From: Aliiruegeria lutimaris
GTDB lineage: Bacteria > Pseudomonadota > Alphaproteobacteria > Rhodobacterales > Rhodobacteraceae
Reading direction: 5' to 3'
DNA length: 64,000 bases
Assembly (NCBI RefSeq): GCF_900099935.1
Contig: NZ_FNEK01000029.1
Coordinates: 1 to 64,000 of the forward strand
This document shows positions 60,791 through 64,000 of this stretch, piece by piece (position 1 is the first letter of the stretch; every line of letters starts with the position of its first letter). The notes under the pieces were generated by a model. The model did not search any database and was not told the origin of the DNA. It saw only the letters and a program-made list of their open reading frames with translations. The translations under genes and the position numbers were made by a program.

Positions 60791-60804
60791 AAACTATAGA
60801 GTTT
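60791..60804. promoter_or_regulatory. TetR operator candidate
   Basis: Inverted arms AAACT and AGTTT around ATAG lie in the AT-rich divergent region between the adaptor gene (start 60730) and tetR (start 60868). TetR repressors of RND pumps usually bind such palindromes, overlapping both promoters. Confidence 0.45.
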
Positions 60805-60867
60805 TGTAAAGATCGGTCATGGCGCCGGTGCCTGCCGTTTGCAGGCGCCATGATGGGAGGAGACAGG

Positions 60868-61548
60868 ATGTCCGACAGATCGGAAGACCCTGCACGGGAG
60901 GAGGACGAGAGCGTGCGAAAGCGCGGCCGCCCGGTGCAGATGTGCCAGACGGAACGCGAGGCGCTCGTACTCGATTGCGCCATCGCGCTTCTGTCCGAAA
61001 AAGGGCCCGAGGAAGTGACCATGGCCGATATCGCCCAGAGTGCCGGCATGTCCAAACGAACGCTCTATGCACTTTATCGCAGCCGGGAGGAGCTTCTCGG
61101 GGCCGGGCTCGCCAGAATGAGCAAAGCCCTGTTCCGCCCGCTTCGCCCCGATGAGCGCGACGCGTCCCTTGAGGAACGCCTGCGCATTCTGTTGACGCTT
61201 AATCCGGGGCCGGAACCGCCCCAGGTCGTCATCGAGATGTTGCGCACGGTTATCGCCGGGGCCCGCAGCTATCCCGATATGGGCCGCAGTCTGAGCCGGA
61301 AAGGTCCGGGCCAGGTTGCCAGCCTGCTCTGCGAGGAACTGGTGCGCGCGGCAGATGCGGGGGAGATTGAGCTTTCGCCCGACGAGATCCCCGCGGCCGC
61401 GGAACTGCTGGTCGACATGGTTTTGGGCAACGCCATTCCCTGCCTGCTCGACCCCGACCGCATCCTTCGTCTCCCCGAAGAAAGAGCCGCTCGCCGAGAC
61501 AAGGCAATCGACATCTTTCTCAACGGAGTGCGCCCGCGCAGCAAGTGA
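60868..61548 (+). CDS. TetR-family regulator
   Basis: A 226-aa repressor. An N-terminal helix-turn-helix (residues about 32-75) reads ALVLDCAIALLSEKGPEEVT then MADIAQSAGMSKRTLYALYR with SREELL, typical of AcrR-type regulators. A C-terminal helical domain (about 80-220) would bind ligands. ATG 60868 follows GGGAGGAGAC; longer starts at 60850 and 60772 are in frame but less likely. It is divergent from the RND adaptor gene and probably represses it. No ligand can be inferred. Confidence 0.9.
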   Translation: MSDRSEDPAREEDESVRKRGRPVQMCQTEREALVLDCAIALLSEKGPEEVTMADIAQSAGMSKRTLYALYRSREELLGAGLARMSKALFRPLRPDERDASLEERLRILLTLNPGPEPPQVVIEMLRTVIAGARSYPDMGRSLSRKGPGQVASLLCEELVRAADAGEIELSPDEIPAAAELLVDMVLGNAIPCLLDPDRILRLPEERAARRDKAIDIFLNGVRPRSK

Positions 61549-61708
61549 TGTGGCAGGTGACAAGCCATCCGTCGGCATTGGTTTTGTCGCGTTTCGGGGG
61601 CTCGATTGCGGGCGCCCGACCCGCGCGCCCGGCAGGCTTCCGCCAGCGGACATCATGCAATCGCGGAGCCCGAGCCAACGGGCCCCGAGCCGAGGCAGCC
61701 ACGGAAAT

Positions 61709-61738
61709 GGCGCCGGCCAATTGGAATTGGCCGGCGCC
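61709..61738. terminator. Long perfect palindrome between tetR and the Gly-rich gene
   Basis: Arms of 14 bp (GGCGCCGGCCAATT and its complement) enclose GG, between converging genes. It lacks a T tract on either strand, so it may act as a bidirectional terminator, a protein site or a small repeat element. Confidence 0.5.
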
Positions 61739-61812
61739 GAAGCTAGGCGTTACGACTCCGCGTCGTGATGGAAGCCGTGCACGCTACCCTAGTAGGAAAT
61801 CGGCGAAAGATC

Positions 61813-63159
61813 TTACGCCGGGTCTTCCGGGACCGCGTACTCGTGGATGAAGTTGATCACAAGCCGAGCATCTTCGGCTGCGGTCATGTAGGCTTCCAGC
61901 GTACCCTCGCCCACGTCGGGAGTGGCACTGTCATCACCAATTATCATTGGCTCGCTGCCGAACACCGCCTCGTAGATGTTGACGGTCTCGACGACCCAGT
62001 CGCCGCCGCTCAGAACCAGAACCTCGGTAGTGACATCCCCATACAGACTCTCCCGGTCATAGGAGAACGTGGAGTAGTCCAGATCTGTATAGGTCACGTT
62101 TCCGATTGTCTCGGTCTCGATTCCGAGGAAGGCGTTGATATAGGCGATTTCATCGGTCGTGAATTCACCCGACTTGTCGGTCGCCGCGGCAAGGAAGGAA
62201 GCCGATGCCTGAATATCTTCGATGCTCCAGACGCCGTCGACCATGAAGTCGAAAGCTTCCCCAGGCAGATCATCAACACCCTCGATCGTACCCGCGCCCA
62301 CCAAGGCCACGTAGATCGCGAGGTTCTCCAGCGGCGAGTCGATGGTCTTCCACACGTCGTCAACTAGCAACTCCAGCCGTCCCGCGGGGTCCGTCCGGAT
62401 GTCGGTCGCCAGGTTGAGCAGCGTGATCACCTCGTCGGCGCGGCGCGTCAGTACGTGGGTCGGGGCCCGTCCGACATTCAGTCGACCGAGTTCGACCTCG
62501 ACTGTCAGGCTCTCGTCGAGAGGATGGCCTTCTTCATCGAGCGCAATCAGGTTCCCTTCAGCATCCAGCGGCTGAACCCAACCCTCGTCTGTCAGGATCG
62601 GAACACCATTGTCATCGCGCAGGATAACAAACAGGTCGCCAAAGAGATCTCCCTTGGTGGACCCTGAGGTTGGGGGTTTACCGCCGCCGGCGCCATCCTT
62701 GCCACCCGGCACGCCGGCCCATTCCGGACGATCGGAATCGGTGTCATCTTCGGCCGTCGTCACCTTCGAGCCCTTTGGACGCATCGAGCTTTCCGGAGCG
62801 CTGGATTTCATGCCCTTCGACGGCTCGGCCACGAGGTTCGATTTCGCCTTGCCCTTGCGGGCGCCGCTATTCGAAGAAGCCCCCGGCGGGCTGTCGTAGG
62901 ATTTCGAAACCGAGCTTTCCGCCTCGCCTCCATCCGAGTCGTGGCCGCGATCGGAAGATCCGCCGCCACCACCGCCTGACGAACCGCCGCCGCCTCCGCC
63001 ACCGTTGCCGCCGCCGCCGCCGCCTTGTCCGCCGGCCGCCACTGCGAAGGAGTAGTCAAGATTGACGAAGTCGACCGGAGCAAGTGCGAGGATAAGGGTA
63101 GCTGTGCTGCTCAGTAGCAGGGTCTTTACTGTCCTGCGTCTAATACTTCTGAACTTCAT
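61813..63159 (-). CDS. Gly/Ser-rich exported protein of unknown function
   Basis: A 448-aa protein starting MKFRSIRRRTVKTLLLSSTA, a likely signal peptide, with a Gly-rich and Gly/Ser linker (about residues 40-65), an acidic and Ser/Lys-rich low-complexity segment to about 165, and an ordered C-terminal part with GDLFGDLFVILRDDNGVPIL and LVDDVWKTIDSPLENLAIYV. The ordered part is acidic and probably extracytoplasmic. I recognise no named family. ATG 63159 follows a GGAGGA ribosome site; a longer frame reaches 63495 but adds unlikely sequence. Proposed role unknown. Confidence 0.65.
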   Translation of the reverse strand: MKFRSIRRRTVKTLLLSSTATLILALAPVDFVNLDYSFAVAAGGQGGGGGGNGGGGGGGSSGGGGGGSSDRGHDSDGGEAESSVSKSYDSPPGASSNSGARKGKAKSNLVAEPSKGMKSSAPESSMRPKGSKVTTAEDDTDSDRPEWAGVPGGKDGAGGGKPPTSGSTKGDLFGDLFVILRDDNGVPILTDEGWVQPLDAEGNLIALDEEGHPLDESLTVEVELGRLNVGRAPTHVLTRRADEVITLLNLATDIRTDPAGRLELLVDDVWKTIDSPLENLAIYVALVGAGTIEGVDDLPGEAFDFMVDGVWSIEDIQASASFLAAATDKSGEFTTDEIAYINAFLGIETETIGNVTYTDLDYSTFSYDRESLYGDVTTEVLVLSGGDWVVETVNIYEAVFGSEPMIIGDDSATPDVGEGTLEAYMTAAEDARLVINFIHEYAVPEDPA

Positions 63160-63595
63160 GACATCCTCCATCTTCCATTGCGTTTCCACCGAACCAAGCA
63201 GGAAGCGGGGAAACGCGCCCCCAGAATGGCTCACGGCAGAGTTGGTCTTGATAACCAGGTCTCCGTTTCCCCCTCCGTACAGAATGCCAACCCGGGCCGG
63301 ACCGATCACTCGTGCTCGCCGGCAAGTCCGGCGCTTCACGCGTTTGTTGGATGATACGGTCCGATCCGGTTTTGCGGAAAATATGGAGCAGGTGTGTTCC
63401 GTAGTCCGAGACCATCGGCCGTGTGCCCTTGATGAACGCCCGACGCGCGCCGGGCGCCCAGGTCTTGTAGGTTCGGGCTTCCAGCTCATCTGCAACGAGA
63501 GGAACCAAAGCCCGGCACGACCTTGTAGTCGTGCCCATTATATATTGCCCTGGGAATGGTGCACCTTCGTGGGAGACATTCCCGGGGGCCTAAAA
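63160..63595. other. Intergenic region with stem-loop
   Basis: No gene is seen. An 8-bp stem (GGCACGAC/GTCGTGCC) around CTTGTA lies at 63514-63535 and a weaker GGGAATG/CATTCCC pair at about 63553-63585. They lie between two same-strand genes and may end or process the upstream transcript. Confidence 0.45.
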
Positions 63596-64000
63596 TTAAT
63601 GGGAATGGCTTCCCTCATCATGGCCATCATCACTCCCGTGGCCGCTTTCATTATCAGATTTTCCCTTACCGTTCTCCTTTCCATGTTGGTTGCAATTTCC
63701 GTTGCCGCCGCCGTTGCCGTTTCCCTTGCCGCTTCCCTTGCCTTTGCCTTTGCCCTGGCCATGGCCGTCGGCATGATCGTGGTCACCTTCCTCGTTGGAA
63801 GCCGCGGGCGTATCATCAGCATCACCGAGCCCGGCAACCCGACCGTCGTCGTCACGTAGAGCGTCCCGCCGCTGGTCGAGTTTCATCCGGTCCCCACCGG
63901 TTTGGGCCAATATGGCCGCGGGCGGATCCCCGAGGGCTTTGGCAAGCCCCGAGCAGGACGATTCGAGTTCCTGCTGAAGTTCGGCGAAATCGGAACGTCG
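63596..64000 (-). CDS. Partial Gly/Lys/His-rich protein
   Basis: The frame is open from the right edge of the window to the stop at 63596, so the N-terminus is missing. The visible 134 residues start RRSDFAELQQELESSCSG, a helical or coiled-looking segment, then RMKLDQRRDALRDDDGRVAG, then a disordered tail of Gly/Lys/Asn repeats (GKGKGKGSGKGNGNGGGNGN) and an acidic/His end (SGHGSDDGHDEGSHSH). The tail could bind metals or nucleic acid, but no family is recognised. The upstream neighbour of the Gly-rich gene at 61813 is similarly low-complexity. Confidence 0.55.
   Translation of the reverse strand, partial: RRSDFAELQQELESSCSGLAKALGDPPAAILAQTGGDRMKLDQRRDALRDDDGRVAGLGDADDTPAASNEEGDHDHADGHGQGKGKGKGSGKGNGNGGGNGNCNQHGKENGKGKSDNESGHGSDDGHDEGSHSH

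Overview
This is a GC-rich window, probably from an alphaproteobacterium of the Rhodobacteraceae (Roseobacter/Rhodobacter type). I infer this from protein families and gene order: TRAP and TTT solute transporters, an SHP/DHC/cytochrome b operon as known from Rhodobacter, an RTX protein with a Hint domain, DUF5765, FnrL-like TTGA(C/T)-N4-(A/G)TCAA sites and a cbpA-cbpM pair. I saw no rRNA, tRNA, CRISPR array or prophage. The window looks like accessory chromosome or a large replicon: catabolic, stress and metal/redox modules separated by transposon scars and pseudogenes.

Layout. 1-1.6 kb: the end of an IS630-type element and non-coding mobile debris with two repeat families. 1.6-4.3 kb: cbpA-cbpM co-chaperones and an EamA-type exporter. 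4.3-8.9 kb: a decayed CocE-type hydrolase, a TRAP transporter (dctPQM) behind a strong palindromic operator, and an unknown protein. 9.0-16.0 kb: a seven-gene operon (tctCBA, SDR, FCD-GntR regulator, RraA-like protein, L-fucose-isomerase-like protein), which looks like a self-regulated pathway for an unidentified sugar acid or polyol. 16.2-21.5 kb: a two-component system whose regulator is frameshifted, divergent from Met-rich EF-hand, small-protein and DUF302 genes, then an Asp-rich secreted protein. 21.5-26.9 kb: a NarL-type two-component system, DUF2892, a Crp/Fnr regulator, a diheme cytochrome c, cytochrome c' and a LysR regulator. 27.0-29.9 kb: an IlvD/Edd dehydratase divergent from a LysR gene.

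30.0-50.1 kb is a stress and energy block: a P-type cation ATPase, an RTX-Hint protein, a Lon-like protease with a USP-like partner behind a perfect FNR-type box, an E1alpha/E1beta/E2 oxoacid dehydrogenase set without E3, a Leu/Glu-type dehydrogenase, DUF5765, Hsp20 and a four-gene YbhGFSR-like ABC-2 exporter. 50.2-51.7 kb holds IS3 and HAD fragments and a sugar-nucleotide epimerase. 51.9-56.3 kb is a DHC-SHP-cytochrome b operon with its own two-component system and a PepSY protein.

56.4-61.5 kb is an RND efflux operon with a divergent TetR gene. Both pump genes are broken as sequenced. The pump gene carries 8.6 copies of a 7-bp tandem repeat that puts it out of frame, and exactly one copy fewer would restore it. 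The adaptor gene has an in-frame amber codon. The right end holds a Gly/Ser-rich secreted protein and a partial Gly/Lys/His-rich protein.

The observations I rate most worth following are the heptamer repeat in the RND pump (possible phase variation or recent decay), the FNR-box-led Lon/USP block next to the E3-less oxoacid dehydrogenase genes, the orphan TTT/isomerase operon, and the Met-rich sensor paired with a Met-rich secreted protein.
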